From Tillandsia leiboldiana (Eukaryota; Streptophyta; Magnoliopsida; Poales; Bromeliaceae): a DNA stretch of 64,000 bases. The stretch lies in assembly GCA_029204045.2 (NCBI GenBank), contig JAQNDB010000281.1, forward strand, positions 1-64,000. Reading direction: 5' to 3'. Under the pieces are notes generated by a model. It did no database searches, was not told where the DNA came from, and saw nothing but the letters and a program-made list of their open reading frames with translations. Each line of letters begins with the position of its first letter. The first letter of the stretch is position 1. The translations under genes and the position numbers were made by a program. This document shows, one piece after another, positions 22,660 to 33,176 of this stretch.

Positions 22660-25600
22660 TCAGACCCGGATGGCGGTGAATAGGTTCGGGTAGTTCTCCC
22701 TCATTTTAGATTCCAGCTCCCATGTTGCTTCTCGCTCCTCGTGGTTGCTCCAGAGTACCTTCACGTAGGGGATGGCTCGATTCCGCAGTGATTTGCTTTC
22801 CCTTGCCAGGATTCTCACGGGGGTTTCCTCGAAGCTTAGGTCTTCTTTAAGGTCGAGTATGGCGACATCCAGGATATGCGATGGATCGGAGAGGTATTTA
22901 CGGAGCATCGAAACGTGGAAGACGTCATGGACTCGGTCGAGGTTTGGTGGTAGGGCAAGGCGGTACGCCACTGGGCCGATGCGTTCCAAAATCTCGAAAG
23001 GCCCTACAAACCGTGGGCTCAGCTTCCCTTTTAGCCCGAACCGCTTGACTCCTCTGGACGGCGAGACCCGCAAGAAAACATGCTCTCCCACTTGGAATTC
23101 CAAGTCGCGGCGCCTTTGGTCCGCGTAGCTCTTCTGGCGACTCTGGGCGGTTAGCAGGCGCTGTCTGATGAGGCGAACCTTCTCTTCCGTTTCCTCCACT
23201 AAGTCGGGCCCCAAGAATTTCCGCTCCCCCAGATCGTCCCAGCAGATCGGGGATCGGCAGCGTCTTCCATATAAGGCCTCGTAGGGTGCCATCTGGATGC
23301 TGGCCTGGTAGCTGTTGTTGTAGGCGAATTCCACGAGAGGTAGGTGCCGTGACCACCCGATCCCCCAATCTAGTACACAGGCGCGAAGCAGGTCTTCGAG
23401 GATTTGAATCACGCGCTCTGACTGTCCGTCCGTCTGAGGGTGGAAGGCTGTGCTGAACTGTAATTTGGTTCCCATGGCCCGCTGAAGGCTCTGCCAAAAT
23501 TTCGAGACGAAGCGCGTGTCTCTGTCCGAGGTGATCGATGCCGGCACTCCATGTAATCTAACGATCTCGCTGACATATGTTTGGGCCAACCGTTCTCGGG
23601 TCCAGGTCGTATGAACTGGCAGAAAGTGTGCTGACTTGGTTAACCGATCGACTACGACCCAAATTGCGTCGTGGCCCTGGGGTGAACGTGGGAGGCCCGT
23701 GACGAAGTCCATGGTGATTTGCTCCCACTTCCACTCTGGCACCGGTAGGGGCTGTAGCTTCCCTGCTGGCCGCTGGTGCTCGACCTTTATCCGTTGGCAC
23801 ACTAGGCAATGAGCTACGTGTCGGGTGACGTCCCCTTTCATGTTGGGCCACCAGTAGATCTGTTTGAGGTCCCTGTACATCTTCGTGCCCCCTGGATGTG
23901 CCGCATAAGGGGCCCGGTGTGCCTCTGTCAGAATTTCCTCCTTCAACTCCGACGAATCAGGCACGCAGATCCGTCTGCGGAACCGTAGGGTGCCGTCGTC
24001 TTCCACTGCAAAGTCGCTCTCTTGGTCCAGGGGGATCTTGTCTCGTACGCGCTGTAAGTGTGGGTCGGTCTGTTGCCCCTCCCGGATCTTCTCAAGTAGC
24101 GTCGGCTTGACCACTAAGGTTAGGAGTTGCCTAACCGTGCCTGTCGGCACCACTTCCAACTGCATTCGTGCGAACTCCGCTATCAAGTGGTTTTGCTCCG
24201 TTATCGCGCTCCTTGACGCCCCGTCTTGGCGCCCTTTCCTGCTCAGGGCGTCCGCCACCACGTTTGCTTTTCCGGGGTGGTACTGTATCGTCAAGTCGTA
24301 ATCCTTCAACAACTCCAGCCACCGCCTCTGCCGCAAGTTTAATTCTTTTTGGGTAAAGATGTACTTAAGACTTTGATGATCCGAGAAGACGTTACAGTGG
24401 ACTCCAAAGAGGTAGTGCCTCCACAGTTTTAGAACGAAGACTACTGCGGCCAGCTCCATGTCGTGTATCGGGTAGTTCTTCTCGTAATCCTTTAATTGCC
24501 GGGACGCGTAGGCAATCACTTTCCCCTGTTGCATCAGAACACCACCCAGGCCGATCCCCGATGCGTCGCAATACACTTCGTAATCTTCCCCGGGTGTCGG
24601 CAGCACAAGTATCGGTGCCCTGGTTAACCTCCTTTTGAGTTCCTCAAAGCTTTCCTGGCATTTGGCCGTCCATATGAACTTCTCCCCTTTTCTGGTCAAC
24701 CGATTCAAAGGGGCAGCAATCTTCGCGAAACCCTCTACAAAACGCCTGTAATATCCTGCCAGTCCTAGGAAACTGCGGACCTCTGTCACCGTCGTCGGCG
24801 GCTGCCAGTCGACCACGGACTCCACCTTCTTCGGATCCACGGAGATTCCCTGTGCCGAGATCACATGTCCTAGGAAGCCGACTTCGCGTAGCCAGAACTC
24901 ACACTTCTTGAGCTTAGCGAACAGCTCCTGCTCCCTGAGAGTTTGGAGGATTGTTTGCAAATGGTCCTCGTGTTCCTCGTCGGTAGTGGAGTAGATCAGT
25001 ATGTCGTCGATGAAAACCACCACGAACCGATCCAGGAAGGGTCTGAAGATCCGGTTCATCATGTCCATGAAGACTGCGGGGGCGTTCGTGAGTCCGAAGG
25101 GCATAACCGTGAACTCGTAGTGGCCGTACCGGGTCCGGAAAGCAGTCTTCGGAATGTCCTTGTCCCGAACCCGGAGTTGGTGGTAGCCCGACTGTAAATC
25201 GATCTTGGAGAAGACCGTCGCCCCTCTCAGCTGGTCGAAGAGGTCATCTATTCTAGGCAGGGGGTACTTGTTTTTCTCTGTGACTTTGTTTATTCCTCTG
25301 TAATCAATGCAGAGACGCAGGCTTCCGTCTTTCTTCCGCACGAAGAGTACCGGTGCGCCCCAGGGTGACACACTCGGTCTTATGAACCCTTTATCCAAGA
25401 GGTCTTCCAGTTGTGCTTTAAGCTCCTTTAGTTCTGCGAAGGCCATTCGGTAAGGTGCCTTCGAAATAGGCTGCGTGCCCGGTAGTAGTTCGATGGGGAA
25501 TTCCACCTCCCGTTCCGGGGGCATCCCAGGCAGTTCCGTGGGGAAGACGTCGGGGAAATCCCTCACCACTGGAATATCGGCGAGCGTCGTCGGGGGTCGG

Positions 25601-26091
25601 GTAGCCAAATCCACCGATGCCAAGTAGGCCACGCAACCACCCTCCACCAGTCTTCTGGCCCGGGTCGCTGAGATGATCGCCGGGAAGGAGATGCTCTTAC
25701 CCATCATGTACACATGCTCAGGGAAACCCGGTTCGTGTAAACGCAGCTGTCGCTTGTCACAATCGATGAGTGCCTGGTACCTCGTGAGCCAGTTCATGCC
25801 CAGCACCACGTCGTACTCCTTCAGGGGGATTACCACTAAATCCCAAGGGCATGCTAGTCGCCCTAGTTTAATCGGGCAGGCGGTCACGACGCTGACCGCC
25901 TCCAAGGTCCCTCCCGCCGTTTGCACTGTCAAGGGGTTTTGGAGGGGTGTCTCCTCGAGGCCAAACAAAAACACGAAGTCACGGGAAATGAAAGAGTGTG
26001 TTGCTCCGGTGTCGAAAAGGGTTCTAGCACGGGAATTGGAAACAGAAGTGGTACCTGCAAGTGCTTCCTCCGGCGGGTCTGTCTCTTGTGG
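22660..26091 (-). CDS. G3 pol: protease, RT, RNase H, integrase, chromodomain-like tail
   Basis: The frame is open from about 26091; the first Met is at 25974, and from there it has 1104 residues. The protease site LFDTGATHSFIS lies upstream of that Met in the same frame. Counting from the Met: RT at 150-430 with FIDD at 322-325; RNase H acidic residues D470, E507 and D532; integrase zinc region with HCLVC near 723; catalytic D756, D817 and E853 (35 residues between the last two); and a chromodomain-like tail at about 1050-1100 with YVKVLWSNH and EATWE. Members of this clade usually make one gag-pol protein, so this frame probably lost its link to gag through a one-base lesion near 26085-26092. 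Otherwise it looks catalytically intact. The tail is thought to guide integration to heterochromatin. Confidence 0.95.
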   Translation of the reverse strand, partial: PQETDPPEEALAGTTSVSNSRARTLFDTGATHSFISRDFVFLFGLEETPLQNPLTVQTAGGTLEAVSVVTACPIKLGRLACPWDLVVIPLKEYDVVLGMNWLTRYQALIDCDKRQLRLHEPGFPEHVYMMGKSISFPAIISATRARRLVEGGCVAYLASVDLATRPPTTLADIPVVRDFPDVFPTELPGMPPEREVEFPIELLPGTQPISKAPYRMAFAELKELKAQLEDLLDKGFIRPSVSPWGAPVLFVRKKDGSLRLCIDYRGINKVTEKNKYPLPRIDDLFDQLRGATVFSKIDLQSGYHQLRVRDKDIPKTAFRTRYGHYEFTVMPFGLTNAPAVFMDMMNRIFRPFLDRFVVVFIDDILIYSTTDEEHEDHLQTILQTLREQELFAKLKKCEFWLREVGFLGHVISAQGISVDPKKVESVVDWQPPTTVTEVRSFLGLAGYYRRFVEGFAKIAAPLNRLTRKGEKFIWTAKCQESFEELKRRLTRAPILVLPTPGEDYEVYCDASGIGLGGVLMQQGKVIAYASRQLKDYEKNYPIHDMELAAVVFVLKLWRHYLFGVHCNVFSDHQSLKYIFTQKELNLRQRRWLELLKDYDLTIQYHPGKANVVADALSRKGRQDGASRSAITEQNHLIAEFARMQLEVVPTGTVRQLLTLVVKPTLLEKIREGQQTDPHLQRVRDKIPLDQESDFAVEDDGTLRFRRRICVPDSSELKEEILTEAHRAPYAAHPGGTKMYRDLKQIYWWPNMKGDVTRHVAHCLVCQRIKVEHQRPAGKLQPLPVPEWKWEQITMDFVTGLPRSPQGHDAIWVVVDRLTKSAHFLPVHTTWTRERLAQTYVSEIVRLHGVPASITSDRDTRFVSKFWQSLQRAMGTKLQFSTAFHPQTDGQSERVIQILEDLLRACVLDWGIGWSRHLPLVEFAYNNSYQASIQMAPYEALYGRRCRSPICWDDLGERKFLGPDLVEETEEKVRLIRQRLLTAQSRQKSYADQRRRDLEFQVGEHVFLRVSPSRGVKRFGLKGKLSPRFVGPFEILERIGPVAYRLALPPNLDRVHDVFHVSMLRKYLSDPSHILDVAILDLKEDLSFEETPVRILARESKSLRNRAIPYVKVLWSNHEEREATWELESKMRENYPNLFTAIRV

Positions 26092-27422
26092 GTCATTGAG
26101 AAGACTCTCCCGCCTGGTTGTGGCTGCCGGTCCTCCTCGCGCCGTGGTGCAGGGGGCCTAGACGTCGACGCCATAGGGGCTTTCCCCCGCCCTGAGAACT
26201 GTGGCGTGGGCGTAGAGGCTGCGGAGGACGCAGACCCCCCGCCTAAGGGGCAGTTGCGGCGGAAGTGCCCTCGTCTGCCGCACCTGAAGCAGTGGTCGCC
26301 TTTTTGGGGGCACTCCCCCGGAATGTGCCCTCCCCCGCATATGACACAAGGCCTATTCCCTGGCCTCGGTCCTCCTGTTGGCGCGCTCCGGGACCCTGCC
26401 TGAGGTCTCCACCGTTTGGGGGCCCCGCCCCCGCCCCAAGAGCCTCCTCCCGAGTTCTGCTGTTGCCGCTTCCGGTCCTCTAGCCGCGTCGAGTTCTCCC
26501 TTCTGGCGCGGGTGACCGCAAAACCCCGCTCCACCGTAGTGGCTCTGTCGACCACTTTCTGGAAGGTGTGTAGTTCGGCTGCTTGCACCACCTCGAAGAT
26601 ATTGCTCCGCAAGCCATCCACAAAGAGCTGCGCCTTGTGTGCCTCGTCCCTTATGACGAACGGGACGCAGTTTGCTAGCCGGACGAACTCCCGCTGATAC
26701 TCCATGACCGTCCGGTTCCCCTGTTGGATGTGGTTCAGGTCATCCTCCAACTTTTTCTTGACACTGTTGGTGAAGAAGGCCCCGAACAGTTCCTGTTTGA
26801 AGGTTGTCCAGGACGGAAATGTGGTACCCTTAGTAGGATCGGGGTGTACCGTCTTCCACCACAAGCGGGCGTTCCCCTCCAAGCAGTGGACCGCTAGGGG
26901 AACCCGCTCGTCGTCCTCCATGAGCAGGTCTTCAAAAAGTTTCTCCATCGACCCCACCCATTTCTCGACGACCCACGGATCGGTCGTGTCCCCTTCGAAC
27001 GTGGGTGGGTCGTATTTCTTGAAGTCTTTCAGGTTGGCCCGCACCCGATCTCGCTCGGTCGTCGCACCCGTCCCCTCCCTCGCGGCGGTGGCAGCCACGG
27101 TCGGGGCAGGTGTGACTACAGTCTCCTCCAGAGTAACCCTGCTGGTCGTCCCCGGCGCCGGTCCCGTAGTCGTCGCCGGTGGTGGCGCTGTCGGTGGTGC
27201 CGCGGCCGGCGCTGTCGACCCCTGTGGGGGACCCGGGGCGACCGTCACCGTCGCGGCCTGTTGCCGTTGCGTCAACTGACGCACGTGCTCAGTAAGGTTG
27301 GCCAGATTCCCCGCCATCTCCTGCAGTTGTTGCCGCAGGAGCTGGTTCTCCGCGGCCGTCGACGCCGTCGCGTCTGTTTCCGCGTCCCCGGCCGATGATC
27401 TAGTATGGGCCATGTCTGTCAA
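25929..27422 (-). CDS. G3 gag (capsid and nucleocapsid)
   Basis: Open frame of 497 residues from MTDMAHTRSS. It has a coiled-coil-like N-terminus (ENQLLRQQLQEMAGNL, 25-45); a Pro/Ala/Thr-rich linker at 55-125; a retrotransposon gag core at 140-300 (WWKTVHPDP, SVKKKLEDDL, ELHTFQKVV); a first Cys set CVICGGGHIPGEC at 359-371; and a CCHC knuckle CFRCGRRGHFRRNC at 379-392. After GRVFSMTHK the frame shifts, and about the last 55 residues are an out-of-frame reading of the protease, so true gag homology ends near 26090. Gag forms the particle and binds the RNA. The Met start is the first after the leader (27423-27611), in which I see nothing else. Confidence 0.93.
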   Translation of the reverse strand: MTDMAHTRSSAGDAETDATASTAAENQLLRQQLQEMAGNLANLTEHVRQLTQRQQAATVTVAPGPPQGSTAPAAAPPTAPPPATTTGPAPGTTSRVTLEETVVTPAPTVAATAAREGTGATTERDRVRANLKDFKKYDPPTFEGDTTDPWVVEKWVGSMEKLFEDLLMEDDERVPLAVHCLEGNARLWWKTVHPDPTKGTTFPSWTTFKQELFGAFFTNSVKKKLEDDLNHIQQGNRTVMEYQREFVRLANCVPFVIRDEAHKAQLFVDGLRSNIFEVVQAAELHTFQKVVDRATTVERGFAVTRARRENSTRLEDRKRQQQNSGGGSWGGGGAPKRWRPQAGSRSAPTGGPRPGNRPCVICGGGHIPGECPQKGDHCFRCGRRGHFRRNCPLGGGSASSAASTPTPQFSGRGKAPMASTSRPPAPRREEDRQPQPGGRVFSMTHKRQTRRRKHLQVPLLFPIPVLEPFSTPEQHTLSFPVTSCFCLASRRHPSKTP

Positions 27423-27611
27423 ACATCACAAGAGTCAGCTTTAGACTACCCTGCTAACAACAACCATAAAGGGAAAGCGAGGACTCAACATTTTCCCCCC
27501 CCTTCGGCCACTCACGTTCTACAGTCCTAAGCCCTACCCATTTCATTCATATGTAGGCATGTGAGGGTTGTCTACGGATGTCAGCACTAATTGTTGTGAT
27601 TGGAAGAACCT

Positions 27612-27622
27612 CTCTGATACCA
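27612..27622 (-). other. G3 primer binding site (tRNA-iMet)
   Basis: Minus strand TGGTATCAGAG, 7 nt after the 5' LTR end at 27630. Confidence 0.88.
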
Positions 27623-27629
27623 TTTAATC

Positions 27630-30350
27630 TGTCACGCCCCGGGGGGTTTGGTTTAGCGGAAACGATTCATGAAAGTCGAATATTTGGCGTGTAAATTTTT
27701 TTTGTTTAAAAGAGAACCCCTCTTCCCGGGCACGTGCCCAGACCCGCCACACATACAGGGTCACTCTGCAAACGGACAGAGTCTCCCCTGTACGTGCACG
27801 GCGTAAGCGTTCAGAACATGTTCCAACAAACACAGCCCATCAATCACAGCAATTAACCAGCATTCTAAACTAATAACAGAAGAACGTATGGCCGATCAAT
27901 TTGGAAAGGATAAATCCACAGTTTTGAAAGAGCGTCTACCCGGCGCTTACGTTTTGAAAGCTAGTTTCAAAATTAGCATAAATCCACAAGGTTTGAAAGC
28001 GGCGCCCACCCGACACCAAGTTTTGAAATCCCTTTCGCAATCCATAAATCCACAGGGTTTTGAAACCAGTGCCCACACGACACTTAGGTTTTTAAAACGG
28101 TTTTCGCAATCTTTTCTTTGGCTTCTGTTTATTTTTTATTTTCAAATGGCCAATAGACATAGAAGGAAAAGTAACGTACAAGGGCGCTATATGCAACCCG
28201 CACCGACATCCACGTCGACCCCACGAGGGTATCGCGAACCTCTCACATAACTACAATGCAATGAAAAGCGAGAAATAAAAGAATAAATACAGTCCAGGGT
28301 CCCCAGCGACCCAGCTGCTCCTGCCCCGTCCTCACGACCGCCTACCTCTCCCCCCGTCTGGACCCTGTCACGAAGTGGGATGTCAGTGACGCAAGAAAAA
28401 TAGTAGAGCAGGAGAATATAATGAAACAAACCGTGAAGATAACCGGAGCAACCACCCTCCCAAAGAGGAAGGCAACCTGTACACCTGCCTCCAGAAATAC
28501 CCGGACACGTCGGACAACTAAACCGACGGCCCGTACCGTACCTGCAGAAACCCGACCACGCCGGACAACTAAACCGACGGGTCGCACCGCTCGCACCTCG
28601 GCGCCTCAACCCCACCACTAATAAGGGGCCCCACTACGTCACCTCGTGGGTATACACGGGTCATAGACCACTTTTCCGGAAAAGCGCACCCTTTGCGGTG
28701 GCCAAACCGCGGGTGCGCGTGTGGCAACCTCGAGCCAAGTAACCGTAACCACCATCATGTCAGTATCATAATATGAATAACAAGAGTAATGAGGTAAATG
28801 AGGTAAAGTGCATAATCGAAAACAAGGTAATATTGCGCGCACTCGAAGGTGGCCCGCTGACATATAAGGGTTAAAAGAAGAACACCGTCGGCAATCGACG
28901 CTAACCATTATTGCGAACCCACTAACATGCATAAGCTGTCGCCCGTCATTATGTAACCCCAGTACACTTAGAATAGACCCCGTCCAATATGATAGAATTT
29001 AGAGGCTAGGAATAAAGTAAAAACAACCCACCTGTCGCTAGTAGCAAAACCACGCTCGGCTCCCCGCGTCCCGGCGCGCTCCCCTAAGCTGCAAAACGGG
29101 ATCCCCGGGCGGGGAGGTCAAGAACCTTTAAACGCGAAGTAAGGAAAAGCCCCAATACTGGCCGGCCCCCCGACGGCAGCAACCGAATCCCCCCCCACGC
29201 GCCGCCGTCCTGTCCGCGCGGCGCCCCGCATGCGCGGCTGCCCCGCGCGGCGCCCCGCATGCGGGTGCCCCGCACGGCACCCCCGCATGCGCGGGCTGCA
29301 CCGCGCGGTGCCGCTGCATGCGCGGGCTGCCCCGCGCGGCGCCCCGCATGCGCGGGTTGCACCGCGCGGCGCCCCGCATGCGCGGCTGCCCCGCGCGGCG
29401 CCCCCGCATGCGCGGGTTGCACCGCGCGGCGCCCCGCATGCGCGGCTGCCCCGCGCGGCGCCCCCGCATGCGGGCGCCCCGCGCGGCGCCCCCGCATGCG
29501 CGGGTCGCACCGCGCGGTGCCCCCGCATGCGCGGGCGGCCCCGCACGGCGCCCCGCGTGCGGGCGCCCCGCGCGGCGCCCCCGCATGCGCGGGTTGCTCC
29601 GCGCGGCGCTCCGCGTGCGATGGCGACGCCCTTCTTCTTCCATCTCCGACGCATCAAGAACCCCCTCCCCCGTCTCGCTCGTGACGAGAAAAGACAAGAA
29701 AGGAAAACGAAAGCGCGGCTCACCTTGTTTTGGTCGGTACCGGGCGAAGGAGTGGGATCGTCCTCTTCGCGTTCGTCGGATCTTTGCGGGGAGGCGATCG
29801 CTATCTTCTCTTCCACGCCGGCCGAAGGAAAGGACGAGGGTTTTGGGGGAACCGTTCCTCGTCCACGCTCGGATATTGTACGCCCAGGAGGGGGGGGGGG
29901 GGGAGGCGAGGTTTAGATAACCTAATTTCCCCAGGCCGAAATACTTAGACGTTTTGGGCGTAGTGAATTTTGGACTCCAAAATTAATTTTAACCCTCGAG
30001 TGAAAGGAAAACAAAAAGGGGTGGTTTAACCCCATACCTCAAATTGATCGACTAAAATCGATCTGATTGCGGACCCGAGTTCGGTCCGCCCCCGGTAATT
30101 GTGTAAGTCACCTGGGCTACGGTACCAGCTTCCGGAATTTATTCTGGGAGATCCGGGGGTCGGAATCCAAAACCGATCGCGCCGCCGATCTCCGTTTCGC
30201 GAGCTTTATTAACCAAAAATACCCGCGAGCCCCGACCGTCTGCCCAGAAAAACAAGGAAAAATTACCCTCGAACCCCTATTGTCAACCAGACGGTTCAAT
30301 AAAAATCGGCGGAAAGCCCCGAAAGGTAAAATAAATCCGCGGTTATCACA
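27630..30350 (-). repeat. G3 5' LTR (2721 bp)
   Basis: Same ends as the 3' LTR, with the shorter GC-rich array at 29223-29625. Flanked at 30351 by the CCATG target duplication. Confidence 0.95.
29223..29625. repeat. GC-rich ~30-bp tandem array in G3 5' LTR
   Basis: Same unit family as 21290-21895, about 13 units. Contains many CGCATGCG palindromes. Confidence 0.92.
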
Positions 30351-30352
30351 CC

Positions 30353-31213
30353 ATGATGGGCGAATTGACTTATTTTCTTGGATTGCAAATTAAACAAAAT
30401 GATGAAGGTATTCACTTGAGTCAATCCAAGTATGCAATGGAGTTGGTCAAAAAGTTTGATCTAGAAAATTGTAAAGATTTTCCAACTCCAATGGGAACTA
30501 GCCACAAGGGACTTGGAAGTGAATCACATAGTGAGAATGTAGACGAGAAACTGTATAGAAGTATGATTGGAAGTCTACTTTACCTCACGGCTAGTCGCCC
30601 GGATATATCCTTTAGTGTTGGGATTTGCGCGAGATATCAATCAGCACCAAAGGAGGTTCACCTGAAAGCGGTGAAACGGATCATCCGGTACATCAAAGGA
30701 TCAATTAATTTTGGAATTTGGTATCCTATGGGAACAAGTCTGGATATTGTTGGATACTCAGATGCCGATTGGGCAGGATCAGTGGATGATCGAAAAAGCA
30801 CGAGTGGTGCATGCTTCTATCTTGGCCATTGCCTTGTTGCATGGCACAGTAAAAAGCAGAATTGCATAGCACTCTCGACTGCCGAAGCGGAATACATTTC
30901 AGCTGGAAGTTGCTCAACTCAACTCATTTGGATGAAAAGCATATTGAGCGACTTCCGCATTTCAGCATCTTCGGTAACAATTCTTTGTGACAACACGAGT
31001 GCAATTAACATTTCTAAAAACCCTGTGTTGCACTCTAGAATAAAACATATTGAACTTAGATATCATTTTCTTAGAGAGCTAGTTGAATCAAATACTCTTC
31101 AACTTTCATATATTTCAACTGAGGATCAATTAGCTGACATTTTAACAAAACCTTTGGATCAAAAACGTTTTATTCATTTACGAAAAGCAATTGGAATGCT
31201 TTTCTTGAAATAA
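30353..31213 (+). pseudogene. C1 polyprotein, 3' part (RT end and RNase H)
   Basis: Continues the C1 frame after G3 from MMGELTYFLGLQIKQ to a stop at 31213 (286 residues). It covers the RT C-terminus (RSMIGSLLYLTASRPD) and copia RNase H (YSDADWAG, STAEAEY, CDNTSAI, HIELRYHFLRE, the last residues TKPLDQKRF). It is intact in itself and close to C2 residues 1420-1705, but separated from the rest by 10.7 kb of G3. Confidence 0.95.
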
Positions 31214-32152
31214 ACTTCTTTTTGAAACCTTTGCATAGGATAGGTTTTGTATTTGTTTTTGTTTTGTTCATTATCTATGTTTGTACATAGGACATTAATT
31301 GAGCATAGATCATAATTGACTTTAATTGCATCTTTTCGCACATTTAGAAATTTATTATGCTTTTGCCATCATAATATTTCACTGTTGCAATGATCATTTA
31401 TGTTAATTAAATCATCTTCTGAGTGATCAAAGTCAATTTCTCTCTCTCAATGATCTCTTGGTATAGTCATTATCTTATTTGACTGTTTAGTCGAGTATGA
31501 GATCGAGATCAATATTTGGTTGAATACTTTATATCTTAAATAATTGATAGCCAATTGAGGGGGAGTCATAGAAAAAGTAAAATGCTCAAAAGATGTGGAA
31601 AGAGTTACATCCCAATGAGGAGTGTGAAAACTACCACCACATGGAGGAAAGAGCTACCACCTCGGTCGTCCGAGTATTGTGTGCAGCTACCACATGTATA
31701 CCAAGCATGGTTGTTCAAATTTTGATTAAGTAAAATGCATGTTGAAATACTTGACTTCGTCAAATTTCAAGGTTGGTATAAGGTGGGTTTTTAAAGAAAG
31801 ATACTCAAAGAGCCACTCTCTTCAACAGATTGTCTAGATACATTATCTACTATATTTGGGATTTCAAACATCTATTGATCTTTGTATTTCATTTTCTTTA
31901 CTGAATTGATGATTTGATAAAGGCATTACTCATAAGATCAAGTTAGATGTAATTGAAGGTGTTCAACTTTAAGGGATTTAATTCTTGTAAATTCTCGTTT
32001 CATTTTGGATATTATCGATAGATTTGGCATAATCTAATTCTTGTTGTATGAAACGATGATTTTTGTTTAAAGTTGATACACATTTGTGCTTACAATCTTT
32101 TTCTGGTTTTTCTTGAATTTCTCTGAAATTTTCTAAAGAAAAAGTTGGAGCC
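31214..32152 (+). other. C1 non-coding stretch after pol, with first polypurine-like tract
   Basis: AT-rich, no gene seen. GAGGGGGAG at 31557-31565 follows CCAATT. C2 has the same tract at 47037-47045. It is the first of three purine tracts between pol and the 3' LTR. Confidence 0.6.
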
Positions 32153-32248
32153 GATCCGGATCGGGCAAGATGATCCGGATCCCGAACGCAGGTTTTCTTC
32201 TGCGGGCTGACGATCCGGATTGGACCTGCCGATCCGGATCCCGAACGC
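32153..32248 (+). promoter_or_regulatory. C1 internal palindrome array, distal part (two pairs)
   Basis: Four GATCCGGATC-type palindromes (one as GATCCGGATT), in two pairs whose starts are 19 bp apart; the second member of each pair is followed by CCCGAACGCAG. The proximal pair and TATA box lie at 36604-36656, pushed away by S1. C2 has the uninterrupted array at 46307-46456. The same pairs form the U3 array of the LTR. Confidence 0.75.
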
Positions 32249-33169
32249 AGTTTCTCACTGCGGGTAGCTATAGCACTCGAGAAATTCAAGTATGGTTGCG
32301 AGCGAGGAAGCAGATCTAAACCTTAGTGACTTGCATACCGGTGCGCGTATTGCACAGTTTACGGAGCACTATGTCTGCCTTTCGGATCCGAGTCTGATCT
32401 CGAATATCTGAAATCACTAGTGCGACCGTCTCGTCGAACCGATTGAAAATGATATAAACTGATTTTCGATCCGACGGTCGGATTGTTCAGAAATCAGTGA
32501 AGAAGCTTGTGGGGCCCACGACTTAAGTCGTGAATAGTAACCTCCTGATTTAATTCCCCACCGAGCGAACGTTAGCCGATTCACTGTCTGGAGTCCGAAT
32601 CTAGCGATTCGGGTAGTCGATTTGAATGGCACCGCCGTTCTGAGCACAATGGCACTGACGGAATTCGCGTTTAGTGATCCGGGTGCATCGAAGTGCGTGC
32701 GTCATACTGCAACTTACAGAACTTTATGGCCCGAGATTTTATTCAAGCGCTGAATCAAGCAAGCAAATACGCTACTTGATAGGTCTCGACGAGCCGGACG
32801 TCGTGGCGAAGTCGGTTTCGCAATTTGACGAACCGTTCGTCTCGAAATGCGTGAAATACGTCAAAAAAAGGGTATTTTCGCAAAAATCTTAATATTTTAT
32901 GTGTCAAATGCAATGAGGTTATTTGGAGAAGGACTTCTATGCATAAATGACCTACAGCTATGGACTGAATTGTAATGATCAAGGTTTAGAGGGACTTAGT
33001 TGCAAAGAAAGGGAAAATTCGCTATTAACACTATGCGTTAGTTTGGAATCAGTTACAGAAGCAGTTACAACTGCTCCTCCATGTTCCCACTCCCCTCTGC
33101 CACGACCTCCATGCCCAGGAACCGCCCTCTTCTTTGGGTGGCTCGTAGTAAGGTGAGGAGGCCCGGTTG

Positions 33170-33176
33170 TATAAAA
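33170..33176 (+). promoter_or_regulatory. S1 LTR TATA box
   Basis: TATAAAA, same place as in G2. A solo LTR with this box could still start transcription toward C1 ORF3. Confidence 0.5.

Larger units (their letters stand above)
19695..30350 (-). mobile_element. G3: young Ty3/gypsy chromovirus inserted in C1 pol
   Basis: Target duplication CCATG at 19690-19694 and 30351-30355; removing G3 restores the C2-like sequence. LTRs 19695-22622 and 27630-30350 differ, as I count them, by about six to eight substitutions outside a GC-rich repeat array whose copy number differs by about 207 bp. That makes it a recent insertion. All catalytic motifs are present; one frame break separates gag from pol. 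Confidence 0.96.

Noticed and set aside
26080..26100. Programmed -1 frameshift site in G3
   Set aside because: No slippery heptamer recognised, and relatives in the clade use one continuous frame; a simple lesion is more likely. Left open as a minor option in the findings.
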